Below, one piece after another: positions 1 to 8,405 of a stretch of 64,000 nucleotides of DNA. Numbering within the stretch: position 1 is the stretch's first letter; the number at the start of each line of letters is the position of its first letter. The position numbers were made by a program, and so were the translations under genes. Origin of the DNA: Acidocella aminolytica 101 = DSM 11237 (GTDB taxonomy: Bacteria > Pseudomonadota > Alphaproteobacteria > Acetobacterales > Acetobacteraceae); assembly GCF_900129125.1 (NCBI RefSeq), contig NZ_FQVJ01000013.1:1-64000 (forward strand), read 5' to 3'. The notes under the pieces were generated by a model. The model ran no database searches. It was given only the letters and a program-made list of their open reading frames with translations, and was not told where the DNA came from.

Positions 1-241
1 CAAACGCCTCGGCCCGCTCCCTCAGAAGGGCCTCGGGATGTTCGAGAACATGCGCCGCCAGAGCCGCTTTATCGAGCTTACGCCGGCGCTCCTTGGCAGG
101 TCTCGGCGTCAAATCTTCTCTGCAAAGCCAGCGGTGGATGGTCATGCGGCTGACGTCAAAAATCCGCGCAGCCTCGGTGCACCCTCCACCCTGGCGCACG
201 TAATCAACAACACGCTTACGCAAATCAACGCTGTAGCTCAT
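1..241 (-). CDS. IS630-family transposase, N-terminal part (cut by window edge)
   Basis: The reverse strand reads from an ATG at 241 to the left edge without a stop, about 80 codons. It begins MSYSVDLRKRVVDYV and continues with a helix-turn-helix-like stretch (TEAARIFDVSRMTIHRWL), typical of the DNA-binding N-terminus of IS630/Tc1-type transposases. The catalytic DDE domain would lie beyond the window, so intactness cannot be judged. The bases just upstream (242-320) probably hold the element end; IS630 elements insert at TA, and a TA lies in the sequence around 310, next to the IS66 remnant. The family call is by recognition of the N-terminal pattern and is fairly secure; the exact boundary is not. 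Confidence 0.75.
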   Translation of the reverse strand, partial: MSYSVDLRKRVVDYVRQGGGCTEAARIFDVSRMTIHRWLCREDLTPRPAKERRRKLDKAALAAHVLEHPEALLRERAEAF

Positions 242-321
242 CCGCCGACACCCATTAAAGATGACAGAGTTTAGCGCGTAACGTTGTTAATGGGAATCAC
301 TATAGGTTCCGGATTGAGTCC

Positions 322-645
322 ATTGTAGGTCAGCAACTCATCGACGTGCGGTTTGATATTGCTACCGATCCATACCCGTTAACCGCCCGGCAGCTCAATC
401 TCTATGACATCGGCAATGGGAACCGGTGAAAGAGGAGACGGATGCGGCAACGCCGCAGGCGGCTCCCGCTTCACAACCACCGACAAAGCCTGTGGTACCG
501 CCGCATCCGACGCCTCAGCATAGAAATTACGCCACGAAAAAACCTGGTTGGTGTCCACATCATACTGCCGTGCAGCCATCAACACTGAGACGCGGGACAA
601 CGCACATACCTCTACAATCTCGCGCTTCAGCGCCTTATGAACCCC
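322..645 (-). pseudogene. Remnant of IS66-family TnpA (orfA)
   Basis: On the minus strand an open stretch reads LKREIVEVCALSRVSVLMAA, then Q-Y-D-V-D-T-N-Q-V-F-S-W-R and a C-terminal IEIELPGG. This is the pattern of the small helix-turn-helix protein TnpA of IS66 elements. After IELPGG the frame meets a TAA at 379-381, then continues in the same frame as RVWIGSNIKP. In intact relatives this position is a tyrosine (GYRVRIG-like), so the TAA is best read as a nonsense mutation of a TAC or TAT codon. The N-terminus lacks a normal start and no TnpB or TnpC lies beside it, so this is a dead fragment. It abuts the IS630-type element on its left, which may have inserted into it. Confidence 0.65.
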
Positions 646-783
646 AATTTACGTCTGCATCAAAACCACCTGCCCGGCATCAATCCACCTCTTTGGCATC
701 CCAATGGCTCCTGTCTGAACCGGCCCGCTTCAATTCGGCTGGTTTAGAACCGCTTAGGCGAGCCGTCGCGTTTAAGACACTCC

Positions 784-3700
784 TCAAAACCGGTATGTGA
801 GACGGGCGACGCCCTGCTGGGTCGTATAGTTGCTGCCGAACTCGGGATCGTAGGAGAGAACGAGGTCGAAATTAGGTCCGCGGGCTAGGTCGACGCCGAT
901 GCCAAACCTTCCATACGCGCCAGGCAACTTGGTCCTGACGGTAAAGAGCGAGGTGCCGTCACCCATGAAGCGGGCCGTACTTTTCCAATCAGCCCCACCC
1001 GAGAGTTCGGCTGCGGCGCTGATGAATGGCTTCACCTGCGTGTGCTTGTTAAGATCGATCGTGGTGCCGCACGACGCCCCAAAAGCGCCAGCCATCACCA
1101 AGTTGCCCTGGCTCTCCACGCTGAGCGCAAACGCTGAGCTGCTCTGCTCGTTAAAAGCGCTGGAATGGACCTCGCTACCGCGCAATTCGGCAAAGGGTTT
1201 CACAAAGCTTCTCGTCCCCAGCGACACACGATAGCTGGTGTACAGGTCGACGCCAACGTTCCACAGCCGAGGCTGAGCGTTCGCCACCGTCGTGTAAGCG
1301 CCCGCAACCACCTCGCGATTGGAAGTATACCAGCCATAGCCGCCATCGACCGACCCTACAATGTTGAGCCCGCCGTCGCTGTAGCGGAGACCGAGCGCCT
1401 CAAGCACGCTATCGCCGCGGATATGCCCATAACCGTAAGCGTCGCTCAGTTGAGAGTGCTCATAGGCGAGCGCGCCGGTGATGTAGAGCCGACCCGAGAT
1501 GCGGGTTTGTCCCCCCGTCTCGTACATCTGGTAGGTCGCATCATAGCCGAGCGTGTCTGATGTCTCTCCCTGGCTAGTGCTTCCGCCCTGGATCCGGGCC
1601 CAGCCACAGCTGGACCTGCCTCCAGTGTCGCATCCGCCATCGACGTCAGAGACGAACCGGTTAGTCGCCATATATCGCTCGGCCACCACCCCGCCCAGCG
1701 CCGGGCCGGTCAGGCTGTAGAGCGTAGCTGCGTAGGCTTGCGGCGAAGCAAGACTGGCGATCGCGGTATAGCCCGCGTCGAATAGCTGGCCAGCGTCGAA
1801 CATCGTCTGCAGATGTTTGGCAACTGCCTGCTGCGCCTGGCCGAGCCCGCTCGCTGCCTGCGTGAACTGCGCCACAGGCGTGGCATAAAGATTGGTGCCG
1901 TCCGAGGTGAAGCGGTAGGTGAATATCTCGGTCGCGCTCGGCGCCGCGACGAGCGCCGGGTCGAGTTTCAGCCCACCAGCCGCCGACGCCAGACGGAGCG
2001 TCGTGTTGCGTATCGTCACCGGATCGACCTTGATCTGCCCGGTGAGGTTCGCCTTGCCCGTCACCACCAACGCATCCCCCACGCCATGCGCGAAATCGGC
2101 ATCGAACACGATCTGGCCGGAGTTCGAAAGGTTGCCGGTCAGGGTGGTGGTGCCGATTGTGCCGGCCCCACCGACATAGAGTTTACCCGCGTTGACGAGG
2201 CTGCCATCAGTGCCGAGATTGATTGTCGTTCCTGGATCGAATGTGCCACCTATAGCATTGTCGAATGTGCTTCCGCTGCCGCCGAGGTCAACCGCACCGG
2301 TGATCGTGCCGGTGTTGTTAATCTGCACAGCAACGTCAGACAGCACAGCCGTGGGGTTGACGGTTCCGGCGCCTATGATCTTACCGGCGTTAATAATCGT
2401 GTCGCCGACACCCTGCTGCATATAGATTGCACCGGCCATCGAGGTTTCGTTGGCATTGTTGATCGTGCCGCCGGTCACGGAACTCCGCGCATCGATGGAC
2501 ACCGTGGCGCCGCCTGCCCCGTTGGTCTGCGTGACGATCCCCGGCGATTGGACGCCTATGGCGCTGATGCTGCTATCAACCAGCGTCACCGAGACATCGC
2601 CCCCACTGCCAGATCCCCCCGCCCCGCCGCTGTATAACGTACCATTCTCCGCGACCAGGCCGCCGCCGCCACCAAGCGATTGCGCGTAGATTGCTGGCGC
2701 GAACGTGCCCGAAGTCGTTAACATCGTTCCCGTCAGCCCGATGGTGATTTGCCCGCCTGAGCCAGTACCCGCTTGTACGACGTTCGTGCCGCCGGCAAGC
2801 TGCTGGACCTTCGATACATTGGCAAGGTCGCCGCCCAGTCCACCCCCGCCGCCAATTGATTGCACCAGAATACCGTAGGCGCCATCACCTGCGGTAGAGA
2901 TTATAGCACCAGCGGTTGTGTCGACCGTCACTTTGCTGGCATCGCCATTGCTGGTTCCGCCTGTTGGCTGCCCTGCGATGACCTGCCCGCCGATCGCGGC
3001 GCCGCCGCCGCCGCCAATCGACTGCTCAACGATTGCGTGCGCGTCGCGGCCGGTGGTCGTGATTAATCCAGCGTCTTTGACCTTCACGGCGCCCGCATTG
3101 CCGGTCGTGTTCGAGCTTCCTCTGAATGACAATGACAGACCCTGGACATCGCCAATGCGCCCCTGTGGGTTGTTGGCGACATAAGCGGGGTTGAAAGTTT
3201 CGTTTGTTGTCATCGTACGGACAAGCCCGCCACCGCCGCCGATCGACTGGGTGAAGATGCCGATGCCATTCTTCGCTGTGGTGGTGACCGAACCATCATT
3301 GGTGACATCCACGTTGCCGCCTGTGCCAAAGGAGCCGTTAGAGCCGCTGATTCCGACCGACAGGCTTGCGAGCGAGCCCGAGACAGTTCCCGCTAGCCCC
3401 GCCGAACCGCCGCCACCGCCCACGGACTGGGCGAGAATACCAAATCCGAGCACCCCTTGCGTTTCAATCGACGCGCCGGCTTCGTTGAGGACACTGACAT
3501 CGCCGCCATTGCCGCCAGCACCGCCGTTGCCCCCGCCACCGACCGCGATCTGCGTCCGAGAATCGTCGCTCGAACTGTCCGTCGAACTCGCGGCCCCTCC
3601 CTTGCCACCGCCGCCACCCACAGATTCAGCGAATACAGCGTCAGACTGGGCGCCGAACGTGCTGATCTCGCCGGTATTATCCACCTTTAGCGTACCGCCA

Positions 3701-6700
3701 TTGCCAGCTGCACCGCCTTTTCCACCCACCGAAACCCCGACATCGATACTTGTCGCGTTGCCGATCTCATAGGGCCCGCCAGCCGCCTGGGCCGCGATGC
3801 CGTAAAGTTCGTTGGCAGCATCGTAGGCGTTGCTTGCCAGATTGGCGATCGCATAGATGCCGGCGATAGGCTGCGTCACGCTGGCGCCGAGATTGAGCCC
3901 CTGGCTCAGAATGGTGGCTAGATTGCCTGCGTTCGATACTTTTGTGACACCACCGGCCGTGGCACCGCCCTTGCCGGCCACGCCACCGCCACCGCCGACG
4001 GACTGTGCCAGCAGCCCGTCCGCGTCGGTGCCGCGGGTGACGATGGCGCCTGCGTTGGATGCGGTCACGCTACCGCCGTCGCCTCCCGCACCACCAGAGC
4101 CCCCGACACCCACACTGATCGACAGACTGTCGCCATTCGCGGTGGCGGTACCGCCACCGGCAGCACCACCGCCCCCGCCCACCGATTGCGCGAACATGCC
4201 ATCGGCTCCATCACCAGTGGTAAAAATGCCGCCACTGCTGGCCGCGTCGACCGCGCCGCCAGTGCCTCCGCTGCCGCCGTTGCCCCCCACGCTGATCGCC
4301 GCACCAAAGCTCGCATCGGCATTGTTTGCGGTCGCAGTTGCATCGCCAGTGCCACCGGTACCGCCGCCGCCGACACTCTGCGCAAAAGCGCCATAAGCGT
4401 CCGCGCCATATGTCAGCAGTAACCCTGTATTATCGAGACCGACTAGGCCGCCAATTGCGCCCTTGCCCCCACCACCGCCGATCGCAGTCGAAAATGAAAC
4501 GGTGATGTTCGAGGCTGCACCGCCCGAATAGGAGGCCGCAGTCGCATCGCCGCCGGCACCGCCGCCACCGCCGACCGATTGCGCGACGAGTGCGTAAGCG
4601 CCCTCGCCGGCCGTGGTGACGATCCCGCTATTGGTCACGCTCGCCGCGCCACCTGTATTACCGGTACCGCCTTGGCCACCAATACCAAGCGCAAAGGATA
4701 CCGCCGGTACGCTGTCGCCCGGCGCGAGGGAGACCACGCGCGCCGCCGAAGCGCCGCCGCTACCACCGCCGCCGCCAATTGATTGGGCAAGGATGCCGTA
4801 GGCGTCGGAGCCGTAGGTGGTCACCTGACCCATATTGGTGATTGTGGCGTCCGCCGCCGCCCCGCCATCGCCACCATTGCCACCGATCGCGATAGAAGCG
4901 GTCGGCAAAATTCCTCCAAGGAATGAAACCGCCGCCCCGCCCTTACCGCCGCCGCCGCCAATCGATTGCGCCTGAAGCCCTGCCGCGTGATCGCCATAGC
5001 TGGTAACGAGACCATCATTGCTGATCTGCACGTTTTTCGCCAAGCCACCGTTACCGCCTTTGCCGCCAATCGTCAGCGAAATGGCGCCAATGCCCCGCAC
5101 CACCGCGCTTCCGCCCGTGCCTCCCGCCCCGCCAATCGACTGCGCCAGGACGGTATTGTCGCCCAACGTACTCAGTGAACCAATAATAGCTTTCGCGCCG
5201 AGCTGGACCGTAACGTTGCCGCCATTGCCCCCCAAACCTCCATTACCGCCAACCACCAAGGCCGTACCAACGGCAATACCAGTTGCATCACCGCCGATGC
5301 CGCCACCGCCGCCAATCGATTGGGCGATTAGCCCGCTCGCCGCAGCGCCGTTTGTGACCAAAGAGCCATTGACGAAATCGGCGCTGACATTGCCGCCAGC
5401 CCCTCCTGTTGCTCCTGTGCCGCCATCGGCCAGGAAGTTGCCCACACCACCATTTCCGCCGCCGCCGCCAATGCTCTGTACAACGGCGACGTTGGCGTAT
5501 TTTCCGCTACTGGTTACCGCCACCATTTGCCCAGACTCACCCAATGTCAACGATGCCGCGTTACCCGCGCCGGCTCGTCCCCCGCCACCGGCGCCGCCCT
5601 CTAGCGCATTCGCGGAACCACCAACACCTCCCTGACCACCCGCTGACTCGACGTAGATCGCATGCCCCGGACCCGTACCAGTGCCGATATAGTTGATCGT
5701 TCCATCAACCGACGCGCTGGCTGCGCCAGCGCCGCCCCCTTGGCCGCCATCGCCCGAATCCGCGCCGACGCCATCGCCACTGAACCCTCCCGCACCGCCG
5801 GTGCCGCCTTCTGAGAGCGCAATTACCGCGGCATTATATGAGTTATAGTTTCCTTCGTTAACCGTAATCGAGCCGCCCGTCATCGAGACCGTGGCGTTGC
5901 TACTATTGCCGCCCACCCCCCCGGTGCCACCATAATCCGTATCTCCGTAGGACGCCGCACCACCGGCGCCGCCGACTCCACCGATGGAATATGCGAAGAG
6001 ACCTATCGATGGCCGGGAGGCTTGTTTGTTCGTCTGAATCGATCCGCTCTGCCAATTAAGCGAGGCTGAGTTCCCATTACCGCCACCCCCGCCATTACCA
6101 GCATAGTTGGTCACCAAAACATCGCTCGTACTCACCGAACCGCCCGCACCACCGGCGCCGCCCGCACTTTCGGCGACGACCCCTTCGCTTGCGGCTTGAA
6201 CCTGACCACTCGCGGTGACCTGAACGGCTGCCGCCCCGCCGCCAACCGCTCCCGCCCCTCCTTGTTTATCGCCGGCACCGAAAGTTCCGGTGCTGCCTCC
6301 TGCACCACCAGCGCCACCTTCGCTAAGCGCCGCAAATCCCACAACGATCCCTATCCCCTTGATGGAGCCAGAAAATTCGACCCTGATGGCACCACCGTCA
6401 CCTCCCGCACCGCCGTTGCCGCCTGTAACTTGATCCGTGAATGCGGGATTGCCCGCATTACCGCCGTTACCGCCGCTGCCGCCAAGCGCCAAAATTACCC
6501 CCCCGCCCCCTAAAAAACCCGGTGTGGAGATGTTTACGTTCGAAGCCGTATTGTCGATCCCGCCGGACGCCTGGCCGGGCGAGCCTGGATCACCATTTGT
6601 ATCAAGACCTCTGGACGCACCGGCACAACCGCTCTCGCCAATATTTACTAATTCATAAGGGGCGGTAAACGTCTGATTGCTGTAGTTAAAGGTTTGCAAG

Positions 6701-6819
6701 GCCGTCGGCTGCGGAGAATTGCTGCTGTTACATTGCGCGCGGGAAAACCCGGGTGCCGCGAGAATCAGGCTTACAAAACCGAATGCAAACAGCCGCAAAA
6801 TGCAATGCTGCGCCACCAT
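784..6819 (-). CDS. Giant glycine-rich repeat autotransporter (type V secretion)
   Basis: This is a 2011-residue outer-membrane autotransporter. The ATG is preceded by GGGAG at 6827-6831, 7 bases upstream. Residues 1-28 form a signal peptide ending near FSRAQC. From about residue 85 to 1400 the passenger is a tandem array of roughly 60-90-residue units, each with a core such as AQSIGGGGGxGG; I count about 20 cores, variants including AESVGGGGG and YSIGGVGG. Residues about 1400-1700 are less regular and probably beta-helical. A Cys pair near 1728-1737 (GGCDTGGRSSCGWARI) precedes the C-terminal beta-barrel, which ends in aromatic Y-R-F as outer-membrane barrels do. The family is known to display or release its passenger at the cell surface. 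Adhesion or biofilm function is inference. It stands alone between IS remnants and an AT-rich gap. Confidence 0.9.
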   Translation of the reverse strand: MVAQHCILRLFAFGFVSLILAAPGFSRAQCNSSNSPQPTALQTFNYSNQTFTAPYELVNIGESGCAGASRGLDTNGDPGSPGQASGGIDNTASNVNISTPGFLGGGGVILALGGSGGNGGNAGNPAFTDQVTGGNGGAGGDGGAIRVEFSGSIKGIGIVVGFAALSEGGAGGAGGSTGTFGAGDKQGGAGAVGGGAAAVQVTASGQVQAASEGVVAESAGGAGGAGGSVSTSDVLVTNYAGNGGGGGNGNSASLNWQSGSIQTNKQASRPSIGLFAYSIGGVGGAGGAASYGDTDYGGTGGVGGNSSNATVSMTGGSITVNEGNYNSYNAAVIALSEGGTGGAGGFSGDGVGADSGDGGQGGGAGAASASVDGTINYIGTGTGPGHAIYVESAGGQGGVGGSANALEGGAGGGGRAGAGNAASLTLGESGQMVAVTSSGKYANVAVVQSIGGGGGNGGVGNFLADGGTGATGGAGGNVSADFVNGSLVTNGAAASGLIAQSIGGGGGIGGDATGIAVGTALVVGGNGGLGGNGGNVTVQLGAKAIIGSLSTLGDNTVLAQSIGGAGGTGGSAVVRGIGAISLTIGGKGGNGGLAKNVQISNDGLVTSYGDHAAGLQAQSIGGGGGKGGAAVSFLGGILPTASIAIGGNGGDGGAAADATITNMGQVTTYGSDAYGILAQSIGGGGGSGGASAARVVSLAPGDSVPAVSFALGIGGQGGTGNTGGAASVTNSGIVTTAGEGAYALVAQSVGGGGGAGGDATAASYSGGAASNITVSFSTAIGGGGGKGAIGGLVGLDNTGLLLTYGADAYGAFAQSVGGGGTGGTGDATATANNADASFGAAISVGGNGGSGGTGGAVDAASSGGIFTTGDGADGMFAQSVGGGGGAAGGGTATANGDSLSISVGVGGSGGAGGDGGSVTASNAGAIVTRGTDADGLLAQSVGGGGGVAGKGGATAGGVTKVSNAGNLATILSQGLNLGASVTQPIAGIYAIANLASNAYDAANELYGIAAQAAGGPYEIGNATSIDVGVSVGGKGGAAGNGGTLKVDNTGEISTFGAQSDAVFAESVGGGGGKGGAASSTDSSSDDSRTQIAVGGGGNGGAGGNGGDVSVLNEAGASIETQGVLGFGILAQSVGGGGGSAGLAGTVSGSLASLSVGISGSNGSFGTGGNVDVTNDGSVTTTAKNGIGIFTQSIGGGGGLVRTMTTNETFNPAYVANNPQGRIGDVQGLSLSFRGSSNTTGNAGAVKVKDAGLITTTGRDAHAIVEQSIGGGGGAAIGGQVIAGQPTGGTSNGDASKVTVDTTAGAIISTAGDGAYGILVQSIGGGGGLGGDLANVSKVQQLAGGTNVVQAGTGSGGQITIGLTGTMLTTSGTFAPAIYAQSLGGGGGLVAENGTLYSGGAGGSGSGGDVSVTLVDSSISAIGVQSPGIVTQTNGAGGATVSIDARSSVTGGTINNANETSMAGAIYMQQGVGDTIINAGKIIGAGTVNPTAVLSDVAVQINNTGTITGAVDLGGSGSTFDNAIGGTFDPGTTINLGTDGSLVNAGKLYVGGAGTIGTTTLTGNLSNSGQIVFDADFAHGVGDALVVTGKANLTGQIKVDPVTIRNTTLRLASAAGGLKLDPALVAAPSATEIFTYRFTSDGTNLYATPVAQFTQAASGLGQAQQAVAKHLQTMFDAGQLFDAGYTAIASLASPQAYAATLYSLTGPALGGVVAERYMATNRFVSDVDGGCDTGGRSSCGWARIQGGSTSQGETSDTLGYDATYQMYETGGQTRISGRLYITGALAYEHSQLSDAYGYGHIRGDSVLEALGLRYSDGGLNIVGSVDGGYGWYTSNREVVAGAYTTVANAQPRLWNVGVDLYTSYRVSLGTRSFVKPFAELRGSEVHSSAFNEQSSSAFALSVESQGNLVMAGAFGASCGTTIDLNKHTQVKPFISAAAELSGGADWKSTARFMGDGTSLFTVRTKLPGAYGRFGIGVDLARGPNFDLVLSYDPEFGSNYTTQQGVARLTYRF

Positions 6820-7689
6820 CTTTATGCTCCCGCCAGCCGACGATGACCATCACCGCTCGTTTATTAAACAAAAGCAATTTTTTTGTAGGCAAAATCAAGA
6901 GGGACCACCCTCAATCTTGAGTGCAGTTTTTGACAATTTGTAGCAAATTATGAGACTTATCCCGGAGGTTTCGGTACCAAATGGCACCACACTTTGTTGA
7001 ATTTACTTTAAATTTACCAAATCCGGCACCAGAAATGCCTTCCAGGGATTACGGCTGAGCCGTGCCGCGTTAACGCGTTTGTGACCACTCGCCTGGGATT
7101 CACACCGGCTCAAGTTCAGATTCCAGGCGGGTCGTATAAGTCAACGACCAAGTCCGTGGCGCCGGGGCGTAACTTCGCCGACGGCTTGATGGCATATGAA
7201 GACAAGGTGGCCGGGGTGGCGAATCCTTTGTGTCCTTCGACAAGAAAGGGGTCCGTAACTATCGACGCAGGGAACGGCCGTACAATTGTTGGGACATGGA
7301 AAAGACCAAGTTTATCGGAAATGGTATGTTTAATGCCATCACAAGAGAGTTATTGTTAAATACCTTGATTCGAAATCAAGCTGGGAAGAGCAAAAATAAA
7401 ATTCGTTGATATATGATATAATTTAAAAACCAACAGTTAAGCATGACATACTCCACACTATCAACGATATAATCCACGGGGATTAAAGAAACCGTCATTG
7501 AGACATATGTCGGTACCATGCCGAGTGATGTGGATCGGACAGCTATTCAGCGTACAAAATTAATTCTGACGCAAATGTGATGGCTCTATTTTTACAGCGA
7601 GCCGATCACACGGGCTTCAAGCAGGTCGAGCCGACCGTGCGCGCTTAACAGTCCAATCAAGAGTTCAAGCAATCAATTGACTTTTGAGT
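6820..7689. other. Long AT-rich intergenic region, no convincing gene
   Basis: About 870 bases separate the autotransporter from the YczE gene. The first 200 bases are AT-rich and should hold the autotransporter promoter. A GTG-started frame at 7081-7359 resembles nothing I recognise and has no ribosome binding site. The part around 7370-7560 is very AT-rich (for example TATATGATATAAT near 7410). I see no tRNA, clear terminator or recognisable insertion-sequence gene. The region may be decayed DNA. Confidence 0.5.
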
Positions 7690-8313
7690 TTAGTCCGTAA
7701 TTGGTGCAAGTTTCCTGGGAACTTTATCAAAGGCCAAGATCGGTAATGCATGGTGGACCACCCACCCGATGCAAATCGCATACAAAACAGTACCAACGCC
7801 GACCGTGCCTCCCAGCCCCCAACCGACTGAGAGCACTATAGCTTCTATCCCTGTCCGCACGAGTTTCACGGGCAGGCCTGAGCGTTTACAAATACCCGTC
7901 ATCAGACCATCACGTGGACCAGGACCGAGCCCCGCCCCCATATACGCTCCCCCTGCTACGCCGTTCAGCAGAATACTAAACCCGAGAAGCGCAAGCCGTG
8001 AGCCGTAGGCTTCCGGCGACGGAATTAAAGCGAGGGCGATATCGGCGACTATGCCTATCACAAGAATGTTCAATACCGTGCCTAGTCCTGGACGTTGGCG
8101 CAACGGTAGCCACAACAAGAGAACGCCGAGCCCGATTAGATTGACCGTCAGCCCAAAGCTAAGGCCAATCAGTGGAGCAAGCCCTTGGGTCAGTACGTCC
8201 CATGGCGCGAGGCCAAGATTGGCCCGGACCATCATGGCTATAGAAATGCCATAAAGACTCAAACCAACCAGGAGTTGAGCAAGACGGACGTGAATACGAA
8301 TGCGATCGAACAT
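7690..8313 (-). CDS. YczE/YyaS-type integral membrane protein
   Basis: A 207-residue inner-membrane protein with about five hydrophobic segments. Family-like features are the N-terminal RLAQLLVGLSLYGISIAMMV, the ANLGLAPWDVLTQGL loop and the central GxGxGPRDGLM stretch. This matches the YczE/YitT-like group of small membrane proteins of unknown function. Members are often encoded next to and divergent from MocR-type regulators, exactly as here: the MocR-type gene starts less than 100 bases away on the other strand. A transport or sensing role linked to the regulator's vitamin or amino-acid ligand is inference. A TATAAT on the minus strand at 8340-8345 could be the -10 box and overlaps the proposed operator half-sites. 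Confidence 0.8.
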   Translation of the reverse strand: MFDRIRIHVRLAQLLVGLSLYGISIAMMVRANLGLAPWDVLTQGLAPLIGLSFGLTVNLIGLGVLLLWLPLRQRPGLGTVLNILVIGIVADIALALIPSPEAYGSRLALLGFSILLNGVAGGAYMGAGLGPGPRDGLMTGICKRSGLPVKLVRTGIEAIVLSVGWGLGGTVGVGTVLYAICIGWVVHHALPILAFDKVPRKLAPITD

Positions 8314-8332
8314 ACCACCAAATTGGCGCGAA

Positions 8333-8372
8333 TGGCTCTATTATAAATAGCCACTTTTGCTATAATGGCTAT
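8333..8372. promoter_or_regulatory. Divergent promoter/operator with three TGGCT half-sites
   Basis: Between the divergent YczE and MocR-type genes lie TGGCTCTAT (8333-8341), its near inverted partner AATAGCCA (8346-8353) and a third copy TGGCTAT (8366-8372). First and third copies point the same way and are 33 bases apart, about three helical turns. TATAAT boxes sit at 8361-8366 (plus, toward the regulator) and 8340-8345 (minus, toward YczE) and overlap the repeats. MocR/PdxR regulators are known to bind repeated half-sites and repress their own gene. That these repeats are the operator is inference from position. Confidence 0.55.
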
Positions 8373-8405
8373 CTCATGAATACAAACACACTTAGGGCTG
8401 GCTCT

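Noticed and set aside
38-274. Plus-strand 78-codon frame
   Set aside because: It is antisense to the IS630-type transposase, which has a clear helix-turn-helix pattern on the minus strand.
3191-3772. Plus-strand 193-codon Pro-rich open frame, with similar ones at 3857-4396 and 5018-5635
   Set aside because: They are antisense to the Gly-rich repeats of the autotransporter; GGC/GGN glycine codons read backwards give proline. No ribosome sites and no family likeness.
7081-7359. GTG-started 92-codon frame in the gap before the YczE gene
   Set aside because: No ribosome binding site, no recognisable domain and no partner gene; probably chance.
8376-8405. Upstream ATG for the MocR-type regulator
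   Set aside because: It lies only 10 bases after the TATAAT at 8361-8366 and has no ribosome site; the ATG at 8406 has AGGG at the right distance. A leaderless start is still possible.
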